From NCBI GenBank assembly GCA_902774925.1, contig CACYKE010000057.1, positions 1 to 45,690 of the forward strand: a stretch of DNA of 45,690 nt, given 5' to 3'. Below are positions 40,149-45,690 of the stretch, piece by piece. The notes beneath the pieces are model-generated. The model saw nothing but the letters and a program-made list of their open reading frames with translations. It searched no databases and was not told the origin of the DNA. Source of the stretch: an uncultured Prevotellaceae bacterium (lineage in GTDB: Bacteria > Bacteroidota > Bacteroidia > Bacteroidales > Bacteroidaceae). A program made the position numbers and the translations under genes. Position 1 is the first letter of the stretch. Every line of letters starts with the position of its first letter.

Positions 40149-41459
40149 ATGCTGACAGAACAGACAATGGAAAAGCTGCGGATACTCGCAGAGTCGGCGA
40201 AGTACGACGTGTCGTGCTCGTCGAGCGGCACCGTGCGCAAAGGTAAACAAGGCATGGTGGGCTCGACGGTGGGCGGCGTGGGCATCTGCCACTCGTTTGC
40301 CGACGACGGGCGCTGCATCTCGCTGCTGAAGGTGATGCTGACCAACTACTGCATGTACGACTGTGCCTACTGCATCAACCGCCGCTCGAACGACGTCAAA
40401 CGGGCGACGCTCTCCGTCAGCGAACTCGAGGAAATCACGATGGAGTTCTATCGTCGCAACTACATCGAGGGACTCTTCCTCTCTAGCGGCGTGGTGCGCA
40501 ATCCTGACTACACGATGGAGCGCCTCGCTGCCATTGCCCGCGACCTCAGAACCGTTTATCGCTTCAACGGCTACATCCACCTGAAGAGCATCCCTGGCTG
40601 TTCACAGGAACTGCTCAACGAGGCAGGCCGCTATGCCGACCGCATGAGCGTGAACATCGAGATTCCCAAGGAGGAGTCGCTGAAATTGCTGGCGCCCGAG
40701 AAGGACCATAAAAGCGTGTTCCAACCCATGAAGCTCATCCAACAGGGCGTGCTGGAAAACAAAGAAGACCGCAAGAAGTACCGCTATGCGCCAAGGTTTG
40801 TGCCAGCAGGCCAATCGACGCAGATGATAGTGGGTGCGACGAAGGAGACGGACAAGGACATCCTCACGATGTCGTCGATGCTCTACGGGCAGCCCACGAT
40901 GCGACGCGTGTATTACTCTGGCTATGTCAGTGTCAACACCTACGACCCACGTCTGCCAATTCTCAAGCAGCCGCCTCTGGTGCGCGAAAACCGCCTCTAT
41001 CAGGCCGACTGGCTCTTGCGCTTCTATCATTTCAGCGTCGACGAAATCGTCGACGAGATGCACGCGAATCTTGACTTGGAGGTGGATCCGAAACTGGCAT
41101 GGGCCTTACGGCACCCTGAAGCCTTCCCTGTGGATATTAATTCCGCTGACTACGAACAGCTATTGCGCGTGCCTGGTCTGGGCACCAAGTCCGCCTGGCT
41201 CATCGTCAACTCGCGTCGCTTCAATCGCCTGACGTCTTTCGACCTAAAGAAGATTGGCGTGGTCATGAAAAAGGCGAAGTACTTTATTACCTGCAACGAA
41301 CTCACCTCCCAGTTCTCGCAGCCCATAGTTGGCATCAACGAACTCCGCCCTGAGCGCCTCCGTCCCCTGCTCATCAGCAAGGCCCAACAAAAGCGCGCCG
41401 CCGCCGAAAGGCAACTCTCCTTCGATTTCAAGGACGATACAGAAAAAAAAATCATATAA
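40149..41459 (+). CDS. Putative DNA modification/repair radical SAM protein
   Basis: A 436-aa member of the family annotated as putative DNA modification/repair radical SAM protein. ILAESAKYDVSCSSSGT opens the family pattern and LTNYCMYDCAYCINRRSND holds the Cys-X3-Cys-X2-Cys cluster motif. SVNIEIPKEESLKLLAPEK and PRFVPAGQSTQMIVGAT follow. A helix-hairpin-helix region (INSADYEQLLRVPGLGTKSAWLI) near the C-terminus suggests DNA binding. The usual partner, a DUF4130 (TIGR03915-type) protein, is not next to it; a truncated DUF2461 gene is. The ATG at 40149 or 40167 is the start; the frame upstream to 40104 lies in the promoter. Confidence 0.88.
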   Translation: MLTEQTMEKLRILAESAKYDVSCSSSGTVRKGKQGMVGSTVGGVGICHSFADDGRCISLLKVMLTNYCMYDCAYCINRRSNDVKRATLSVSELEEITMEFYRRNYIEGLFLSSGVVRNPDYTMERLAAIARDLRTVYRFNGYIHLKSIPGCSQELLNEAGRYADRMSVNIEIPKEESLKLLAPEKDHKSVFQPMKLIQQGVLENKEDRKKYRYAPRFVPAGQSTQMIVGATKETDKDILTMSSMLYGQPTMRRVYYSGYVSVNTYDPRLPILKQPPLVRENRLYQADWLLRFYHFSVDEIVDEMHANLDLEVDPKLAWALRHPEAFPVDINSADYEQLLRVPGLGTKSAWLIVNSRRFNRLTSFDLKKIGVVMKKAKYFITCNELTSQFSQPIVGINELRPERLRPLLISKAQQKRAAAERQLSFDFKDDTEKKII

Positions 41460-41733
41460 ACGAACAACTATTTCTATAACGTATGGATGCAAAACGAATA
41501 TTGAATTACCTGAAACAGTTGATGGCCAACAACAACCGCGAGTGGTACTGGGCCAATAAGGCAGAGTATGACGCCATTAGGGCAGACTTTGAGGAAGGCG
41601 TGAAGCTGGCGATTGGAAGGATTGCTGGATTCGACCCGTCGATTGCCCATCTGAGCGTGAAGGACTGCACCTACCGCTTCAATCGCGACACGCGATTCTC
41701 GAACGACAAGTCGCCCTATAAGAATCACTTGGG

Positions 41734-41782
41734 GGATTGCAGCGCCACACTCTGCTTGCAGAGTCCCCGTGATCCCTTTTTT
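41734..41782 (+). other. Nested hairpins with T run at the DUF2461 break point
   Basis: ACTCTG and CAGAGT (about 41749-41764) form a stem with a four-base loop; flanking GGGGA/TCCCC and GGGAT/ATCCC can add outer stems, and six or more T follow (41777-41782). It lies exactly where DUF2461 homology stops. It may be a terminator or the end structure of a lost element. Confidence 0.5.
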
Positions 41783-41790
41783 GTTGTTCT

Positions 41791-41933
41791 ATGTTGTATC
41801 GCCATTGGTAGCATGTTGCTCCGATGTTGCTCTAGGTTTCCTCCGAGGTTCCTCCCATTGAGTTTCGGTAGAGTTTCGGTAGAGGGAGGTCTGACTTTCG
41901 GTGGAGGAAGTACGTTGCTCCTACATGGAGTCT
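41791..41933. repeat. 11-nt periodic degenerate array (13 units)
   Basis: The stretch divides into thirteen 11-nt units. Evidence for the period: ATGTTG at 41791, 41813 and 41824; GTTGCTCC at 41815 and 41914 (99 nt, nine units); TTTCG at 41863, 41874 and 41896; GTAGA or GTGGA at 41868, 41879 and 41901; CTCC at 41819, 41841 and 41852. Two adjacent units share GAGTTTCGGTA. The array is G+C-richer than what follows and shows no coding signal. About 11 nt is one helical turn. Confidence 0.75.
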
Positions 41934-42281
41934 ATATGATAAGATGATGGGAATGCCGATGCAAAGATACGAATAAGTGAGCAAAATGCAAAATAATTCT
42001 CGATTTATTTTTCTTTTCGCGTCAAAACGGTTGTGTGAGTATGGGAAGGGGAAAAAAGTTTTTGAATTATACCAGTTTGGCTTATTTGAAAAGTATAGAG
42101 GAGCCTATCCTCAGCTTCCGCGAGTCTTCGCTGAAAATAGGCAGAGAATTGAGCCGTCAGCTGAATATCGACCCTGCTGTGGTTCTGGGAGTGTGAGAAG
42201 TGACAAGTAGAGCCCCCGTGATTGTAAAGAAATGACAGATAAGTCTAAATTGTTGGCACGTTTGAAGTCCCTAGTCCTATG
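41934..42281. other. Decayed intergenic region with a direct repeat and a -7-like element
   Basis: AGAGCCCCCGTGAT (42209-42222) repeats AGAGTCCCCGTGAT (41760-41773) with one mismatch, so the array and a 51-codon ORF are bracketed by direct repeats about 449 nt apart. CAAAGATA at 41962-41969 reads TATCTTTG on the minus strand, toward the array, with no gene behind it. The rest shows nothing convincing. Confidence 0.45.
42041..42196 (+). CDS. Short ORF, possible remnant of an ImmA/IrrE- or HigA-type protein
   Basis: A 51-codon frame with an ATG at 42041. Its last part, RELSRQLNIDPAVVLGV, resembles the C-terminal segment found in ImmA/IrrE-type metallopeptidases and related antitoxin-like proteins (usually followed by GRLQ and a short tail, here absent). 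There is no clear ribosome site or promoter. It is most likely a gene remnant in a decayed region, and the family match is weak. Confidence 0.35.
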   Translation: MGRGKKFLNYTSLAYLKSIEEPILSFRESSLKIGRELSRQLNIDPAVVLGV

Positions 42282-42980
42282 TCATCTACAACCTGTTGAG
42301 ACATAACTTTCGAAAGCCTCACGGTAGGCCTCGGTAACGCGGATAATCTCTTCACCGATATAGACGCAGAGGTTGCGGTCGACCGTTCGAATCTTGTCCA
42401 AGCGGACAATATATGAGCGGTTGATGCGCATAAAGGTGTCTGTAGGCAGAACATCCTCCACGGCCTTCATTGTCATGTGTGTGGTCAGCGGAATACGTTC
42501 ACCCTCCAAATGGAAACGCACATAGTCCTTCATGCCCTCGACAAAGAGGATGCTATCGAAGCTAATCTGTCGCAGTTCGCCGTCGACCCTGATAAACATG
42601 GATGTTTTGTTAGAGTTGGCAGTGATGGTTCGCCGAGCCTTCTCAACAGCAGCGATAAACTTGTTGTAGCGGATAGGTTTCAGCAGGAAGTCGATGGCGC
42701 TGACCTCGTAGCTTTCGAAGGCATATTCCTTGAAGGCTGTGGTAAAGATAACCTTAGTGCTTTCGGGCAGCATGTGAGCCAACTGCATGCCATTGAGGTC
42801 GGGCATCTGGATGTCGAGAAACAGCAGATTGGGCTGCAGGTTCCTGACGGCATTAATAGCCTCAACGGAATCGGTATAGGAGCCCAGCAACTCCAAATCG
42901 GGTGTCTTGTTAACAAACGATTCGAGCAATTTGACAGCCAGCGGTTCGTCATCAACGATAATACAAGAGAGCGACATCAT
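42282..42980 (-). CDS. LytTR-type response regulator
   Basis: A 232-aa two-component regulator. The receiver domain (about 3-120) has CIIVDDEPLAVKLLE, the phosphoacceptor Asp in LLFLDIQMPDLNG near 56, IFTTAFKEYAFESYE and LLKPIRYNKF with the conserved lysine. The LytTR DNA-binding domain (about 130-230) has FIRVDGELRQISFDSILFVEGMKDYV and FMRINRSYIVRLDKI. It follows its histidine kinase in the same operon across a gap made of 7-nt repeats. Its targets probably include the outer-membrane gene upstream or surface genes, which is not provable here. Confidence 0.94.
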   Translation of the reverse strand: MMSLSCIIVDDEPLAVKLLESFVNKTPDLELLGSYTDSVEAINAVRNLQPNLLFLDIQMPDLNGMQLAHMLPESTKVIFTTAFKEYAFESYEVSAIDFLLKPIRYNKFIAAVEKARRTITANSNKTSMFIRVDGELRQISFDSILFVEGMKDYVRFHLEGERIPLTTHMTMKAVEDVLPTDTFMRINRSYIVRLDKIRTVDRNLCVYIGEEIIRVTEAYREAFESYVSTGCR

Positions 42981-43029
42981 AATGCTTAATTCTTAATGCT
43001 TAACTCTTAACGTTTATTGTTTATTGTTA
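42981..43029. repeat. 7-nt periodic array between the histidine kinase and response regulator genes
   Basis: Heptamers start every 7 nt from 42981 (AATGCTT, AATTCTT, AATGCTT, AACTCTT, AACGTTT, ATTGTTT, ATTGTTA). The array covers the whole 26-nt gap, the kinase stop codon (43007-43009) and the codons for its last residues (TINNKR). Confidence 0.85.
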
Positions 43030-44053
43030 TCCTGACGTGGTATCGATCGTTTTGCAGCGACTGTTCCCATGAATAGCTGTCGGGGTACATCAGTTCCAGA
43101 CGGCGGCGGGTATTCTCCAGACCTATGCCGGAACCACTGCGGTCGGTATCGTCTTTGGGATAGTTGGTATTGTCACAAGTAAAGACAATCTGGTTGTCAG
43201 TCTGCTCCAGACGGATATCGATGCTTGACGGACGACTGCTGCTGACGCCGTGCTTGAAGGCGTTCTCGATGAGTGAGACAAACAGCAGGGGGGCTATCTC
43301 AAATTGATCATTGATAATGGATAATTGATAATTGACAATGGTCTTTTCGTTACAGCGTAGTTTCATCAGGTCAATATAATTGCGCATGAACTCTACTTCG
43401 CCATCGAGGGGAACCTTGGGCTTGTTGGTCTCGTACATGGCATAGCGCAGCAAGTCACTCAACTGAGCGATGGCGTTCTGCGCCGCATCAGAGTCAATCT
43501 GCGTCAGACTGGAAATGTTGTTCAGCGTATTAAAGAGGAAATGAGGGTTTATCTGACTTTTCAACCATGCCAGTTCTGCCTCGGTATTCTTGGCCTTCTC
43601 TTCTTGCAGCTGCTGCCTGATTTTGCGGACGCGGATGAAGTGAAGGATACCAATGGCAATGGCGCCCATAATCATATTGAGCAGCACGAAGAGGAATGCG
43701 CCTGAAAAGAAACCAATCCATGCGTCGCTGGTCATGCTGGGCGCATATTCCTTGATCATCAGGTAGCTGAAGAAGAAACCATAGTTAACGCCCACGATGA
43801 GCAACAGGTTGCTGAGGGCAAACCACCAGAACTTACGACGGAAGAACAGATAGGGTCCGAAGAGATAGAAATTGGCGAAATAGACGATGAGCGGACCACG
43901 GAGAATCTGCCACACCATCAAGAGTGAAGTGGACGTCGTCTCCCAGTTGCGGGTACTAAGGAAAGTGGCAAATGGCAGGACCGTCAGTACAAGCGTCCAG
44001 ACAACGGCCTGTACCAGGAATAACCAGATATCTTTTTTCTCTATCTTCTTCAT
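43007..44053 (-). CDS. Sensor histidine kinase, LytS/YehU type
   Basis: A 348-aa membrane kinase of the His_kinase (PF06580) family. Four hydrophobic segments occupy about residues 10-150 (WLFLVQAVVWTLVLTVLPFATF, GPLIVYFANFYLFGPYLFF, FALSNLLLIVGVNYGFFFSYL, GFFSGAFLFVLLNMIMGAIAIGI, written in parts here). A coiled-coil linker (IRQQLQEEKAKNTEAELAWLK) leads to the H-box SQINPHFLFNTLNNIS. The ATPase part has LLFVSLIENAFKHGV and GSGIGLENTRRRLELMYP. Residues about 238-251 (IVNYQLSIINDQ) are encoded by a 7-nt array. Its -7 element is only 5 nt before the ATG, implying a leaderless message. Confidence 0.92.
   Translation of the reverse strand: MKKIEKKDIWLFLVQAVVWTLVLTVLPFATFLSTRNWETTSTSLLMVWQILRGPLIVYFANFYLFGPYLFFRRKFWWFALSNLLLIVGVNYGFFFSYLMIKEYAPSMTSDAWIGFFSGAFLFVLLNMIMGAIAIGILHFIRVRKIRQQLQEEKAKNTEAELAWLKSQINPHFLFNTLNNISSLTQIDSDAAQNAIAQLSDLLRYAMYETNKPKVPLDGEVEFMRNYIDLMKLRCNEKTIVNYQLSIINDQFEIAPLLFVSLIENAFKHGVSSSRPSSIDIRLEQTDNQIVFTCDNTNYPKDDTDRSGSGIGLENTRRRLELMYPDSYSWEQSLQNDRYHVRITINNKR
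43299..43340. repeat. 7-nt periodic array within the histidine kinase gene
   Basis: On the coding strand, ATTGTCA, ATTATCA, ATTATCC, ATTATCA and ATGATCA follow in step from 43339 downward, about 42 nt in all. They encode IVNYQLSIINDQ between the H-box region and the ATPase motif. A 19-nt stretch equals 25784-25802 on the other strand. Confidence 0.8.
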
Positions 44054-44058
44054 CGCTG

Positions 44059-44066
44059 CAAAGATA
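44059..44066 (-). promoter_or_regulatory. -7 element of the histidine kinase gene
   Basis: CAAAGATA on the minus strand reads TATCTTTG and ends 5 nt before the ATG at 44053. If used, transcription would begin at or next to the start codon. Confidence 0.55.
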
Positions 44067-44088
44067 ATAAAAAAAGTTGAAAGTCAGC

Positions 44089-45690
44089 TTACTTTTCCTT
44101 ATTTTCTGTATTTTCGATGCTATTGAGCATTTCGCCCTGCGACTGCTGTTCGATGAAATCGTTTTGTACACGGCTGACGTGCTGCTTAGCCATAATCCTG
44201 GTATCGCCAAAGGTATAAGCCACCGTGAACGTCACGCCCGTGACGGGTACCTTGACACTGGTCGTCGACGTAAAATTCTGACCACGACTATAGCTGTCGA
44301 TGTTCAGCTTGCCACCCTTGTTAAGACCAGTCATGGCGCTGATGCTCAGGTTGAACTTATCCTTCAGCAACGACTTCGACACACTGGCAGTAAGCATGTT
44401 GAAACCGCCGTTCCATCCCTGTAGGGTATAGGCCTTGGAGGAAGTCATGACAAAGGCACTGAGATTGATTTTCCAAGGTAGCGTCTGCTGCACGCCTGCC
44501 ATGATGTTGACGGTCCAGCCGTTGTTGTACTGGTCGAGGAGACGGGTATTCTTTTTTATCAGATAGTTGACGTATGCGCTCACGCCCGTCTGACTGTTCT
44601 TGATGATATTGCCAAAGGTGGTGTTCAGCATGTTGTTGCTGTCGTAGAAACTGTATTGTGAGATACCGTCATCTGTAAAGCTATGGTGCAAATTGACATT
44701 CACCATCAGCTTTGGCGAAAACAGATTATAGACCAACGAGAAATTATGCGTCTTCTCGATATCCAAGTCGCTGTTGCCGTAGCTTAGCGCAGTGGGGTTT
44801 GACTTGTCAACGTATGGATTCAGATAGGTAATGCCAGGGCGTGAGATGCGCATGTTATAGGTCAGGCCAAGATTGCTGCCCACGCTGATGTTATACTGCA
44901 AGCTGGCATTGACCACCAAACGTCCATAGTCGGTGCTGAAGTCGTAACCGTTGCCAAAGTGGTACATGACATCCTGCCACGTATGTTCGTAGCGCAATCC
45001 AGCTTTGGCACCGAACTTATTCCAGTTGCCGGCATACTCGGCATAGCTGGCAAGGATGCTGTTCTTGTATTCATAGTCGGTGCTTGAATTCGGGTCGTAA
45101 ACATCCTTCATATAATAATGTGCATCGGAGGTAGCATCGTGAAGCTGGTACTTACCACCCAGGCTCAGCGTATGCCCATAAGCAAGCGGTAACGTGTAGT
45201 CGAGCTGGAAGATATGGCTGACGGTCTTGTCGTTATTTTCCGAATAACGGTTCGTCAGGTCAATGAATGAGGAAGTAGCACCGAAGTTACTCGTCATCTC
45301 AGTAGTGCCCGGACTGTAGTTCAACTGATAGGTGAATGCCAGCGAATGAGTACGCATCTGATTGAAGAAATGCTGGCAGTCGACGCTGGCGCTGAACGAC
45401 GTGCGCGAATTCTTCATATCGGTACTGCTACCAAAACTGAAGCCGTCGCCATAGTAAGAGCCGTTCATAGCTGTTGTCGAGGTACCGGTACTCTTCATGC
45501 TCATCCGGTTAACGGAAACCGTCGCATTGATGGCACTCAACGCATCGAGCTGGTAACCGAGGGAAAGACTTCCCATCGTAAACGGAGTCTTCACCTCGTT
45601 GGTCGAAGTCATCAGTTGTGAAAAACCACTGCCGACAGCTGCATTGCCAACAGCAGGAAAATCCTGTACCTGCTCCATTTCGGTCGTCGT
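44089..45690 (-). CDS. Outer-membrane beta-barrel protein of the TonB-receptor type (partial, 5' end outside the window)
   Basis: At least 533 residues, with the frame open to the edge of the window; the N-terminus is missing, so the ATG at 45678 should not be taken as the start. The visible part is made of long alternating beta strands (VKTPFTMGSLSLGYQLDALS, HTLSLGGKYQLHDAT, GLTYNMRISRPGITYLNPYVD, HNFSLVYNLFSPKLMVNVNL, VTFTVAYTFGD), the pattern of the OMP_b-brl_3 (PF14905) C-terminal barrel. The phrase SRPGITYLNPYVD is typical of that family. A carboxypeptidase-like and plug domain probably lie upstream. The HK/RR pair follows on the same strand, 35 nt away. Confidence 0.85.
   Translation of the reverse strand, partial: TTTEMEQVQDFPAVGNAAVGSGFSQLMTSTNEVKTPFTMGSLSLGYQLDALSAINATVSVNRMSMKSTGTSTTAMNGSYYGDGFSFGSSTDMKNSRTSFSASVDCQHFFNQMRTHSLAFTYQLNYSPGTTEMTSNFGATSSFIDLTNRYSENNDKTVSHIFQLDYTLPLAYGHTLSLGGKYQLHDATSDAHYYMKDVYDPNSSTDYEYKNSILASYAEYAGNWNKFGAKAGLRYEHTWQDVMYHFGNGYDFSTDYGRLVVNASLQYNISVGSNLGLTYNMRISRPGITYLNPYVDKSNPTALSYGNSDLDIEKTHNFSLVYNLFSPKLMVNVNLHHSFTDDGISQYSFYDSNNMLNTTFGNIIKNSQTGVSAYVNYLIKKNTRLLDQYNNGWTVNIMAGVQQTLPWKINLSAFVMTSSKAYTLQGWNGGFNMLTASVSKSLLKDKFNLSISAMTGLNKGGKLNIDSYSRGQNFTSTTSVKVPVTGVTFTVAYTFGDTRIMAKQHVSRVQNDFIEQQSQGEMLNSIENTENKEK

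Larger units (their letters stand above)
41483..41947 (+). pseudogene. DUF2461 family protein, truncated
   Basis: The first 84 residues match the DUF2461 (TIGR02453) family: RILNYLKQLMANNNREWYWANKAEYD, LSVKDCTYRFNRDTRFSNDKSPYKNHLG. Homology ends at about 41733, where relatives continue with a glycine-rich strand region to about 220 residues. The remaining 70 codons run by chance through a hairpin (41734-41776) and an 11-nt repeat array and give a low-complexity, cysteine- and leucine-rich tail. The rest of the gene is not found downstream, so this is a deletion or replacement and not a simple insertion. The function of the family is unknown. Confidence 0.8.

Noticed and set aside
41791-41933. 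The 11-nt array as a CRISPR array
   Set aside because: The units are contiguous, degenerate and far shorter than CRISPR repeats, there are no unique spacers of constant length, and no cas gene is in the window.
1-45690. Insertion sequences, transposases, integrases or phage genes
   Set aside because: No transposase, recombinase or phage structural gene was recognised; only remnants and short repeats were seen.

Overview
The window looks like a chromosomal segment of a Bacteroidales bacterium, most likely Prevotella or a close relative. The grounds are the many TAnnTTTG promoter elements (the Bacteroidetes -7 box), a SusD remnant, TonB-receptor-type outer-membrane barrel sequence, DUF3737, a TorF-type barrel beside amtB/glnK, an LL-diaminopimelate aminotransferase (DapL) lysine route, and a LytS/LytR-type two-component pair. 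The genus is inferred from gene content only.

Layout. 1-330: tRNA-Asn with its own promoter and terminator, divergent from an exported S41 protease. 1.9-5.9 kb: zinc-ligand-poor sirtuin, two FKBP isomerases, rbfA and a LolC/E-type permease. 6-9.1 kb: miaB-msbA-type operon. 9.2-13.1 kb: a coupled operon of DUF3737 beta-helix protein, MalY-type C-S lyase and OPT transporter. 13.1-15.6 kb: lpxH, a SufT/DUF59 gene, a hemolysin III-type membrane protein and a small exported protein. 15.6-17.6 kb: a LacI regulator with a terminator-like leader, then a deletion scar joining the 3' ends of a susD gene and a PD40 beta-propeller gene. 17.6-19.6 kb: queH and a CoA transferase. 19.7-27.4 kb: cysS, and the minus-strand operon pyrG-purF-carA-carB, in which carB is only its N-terminal half. 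27.6-30.1 kb: glnK-amtB-torF nitrogen operon. 30.4-32.5 kb: dapF-dapL. 32.8-41.5 kb: a plus-strand run of PIF1-like helicase, pgeF, thioesterase, glycerate kinase, AlkZ-related protein, a MEMO1-AMMECR1 fusion, its radical SAM partner and a DNA-repair-type radical SAM protein. 41.5-42.3 kb: a decayed region with a truncated DUF2461 gene and an 11-nt periodic array. 42.3 kb to the end: response regulator, histidine kinase and a partial outer-membrane barrel protein.

The most unusual signal is not a gene. At least twelve places carry short arrays of degenerate 7-nt units, each place with its own unit sequence. They fill intergenic gaps, overlap stop codons, sit inside a promoter, and run in frame through CarA, the helicase, the MEMO1-AMMECR1 protein and the histidine kinase. 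Two places carry a related 9-nt version and one a 13-unit 11-nt version. The arrays resemble in form the heptameric STRR repeats of cyanobacteria, but the units differ. The other main points are the half-length carB, the deletion scar in a former polysaccharide-utilisation locus, and a predicted lipoprotein version of the poorly understood AmmeMemoRadiSam system.
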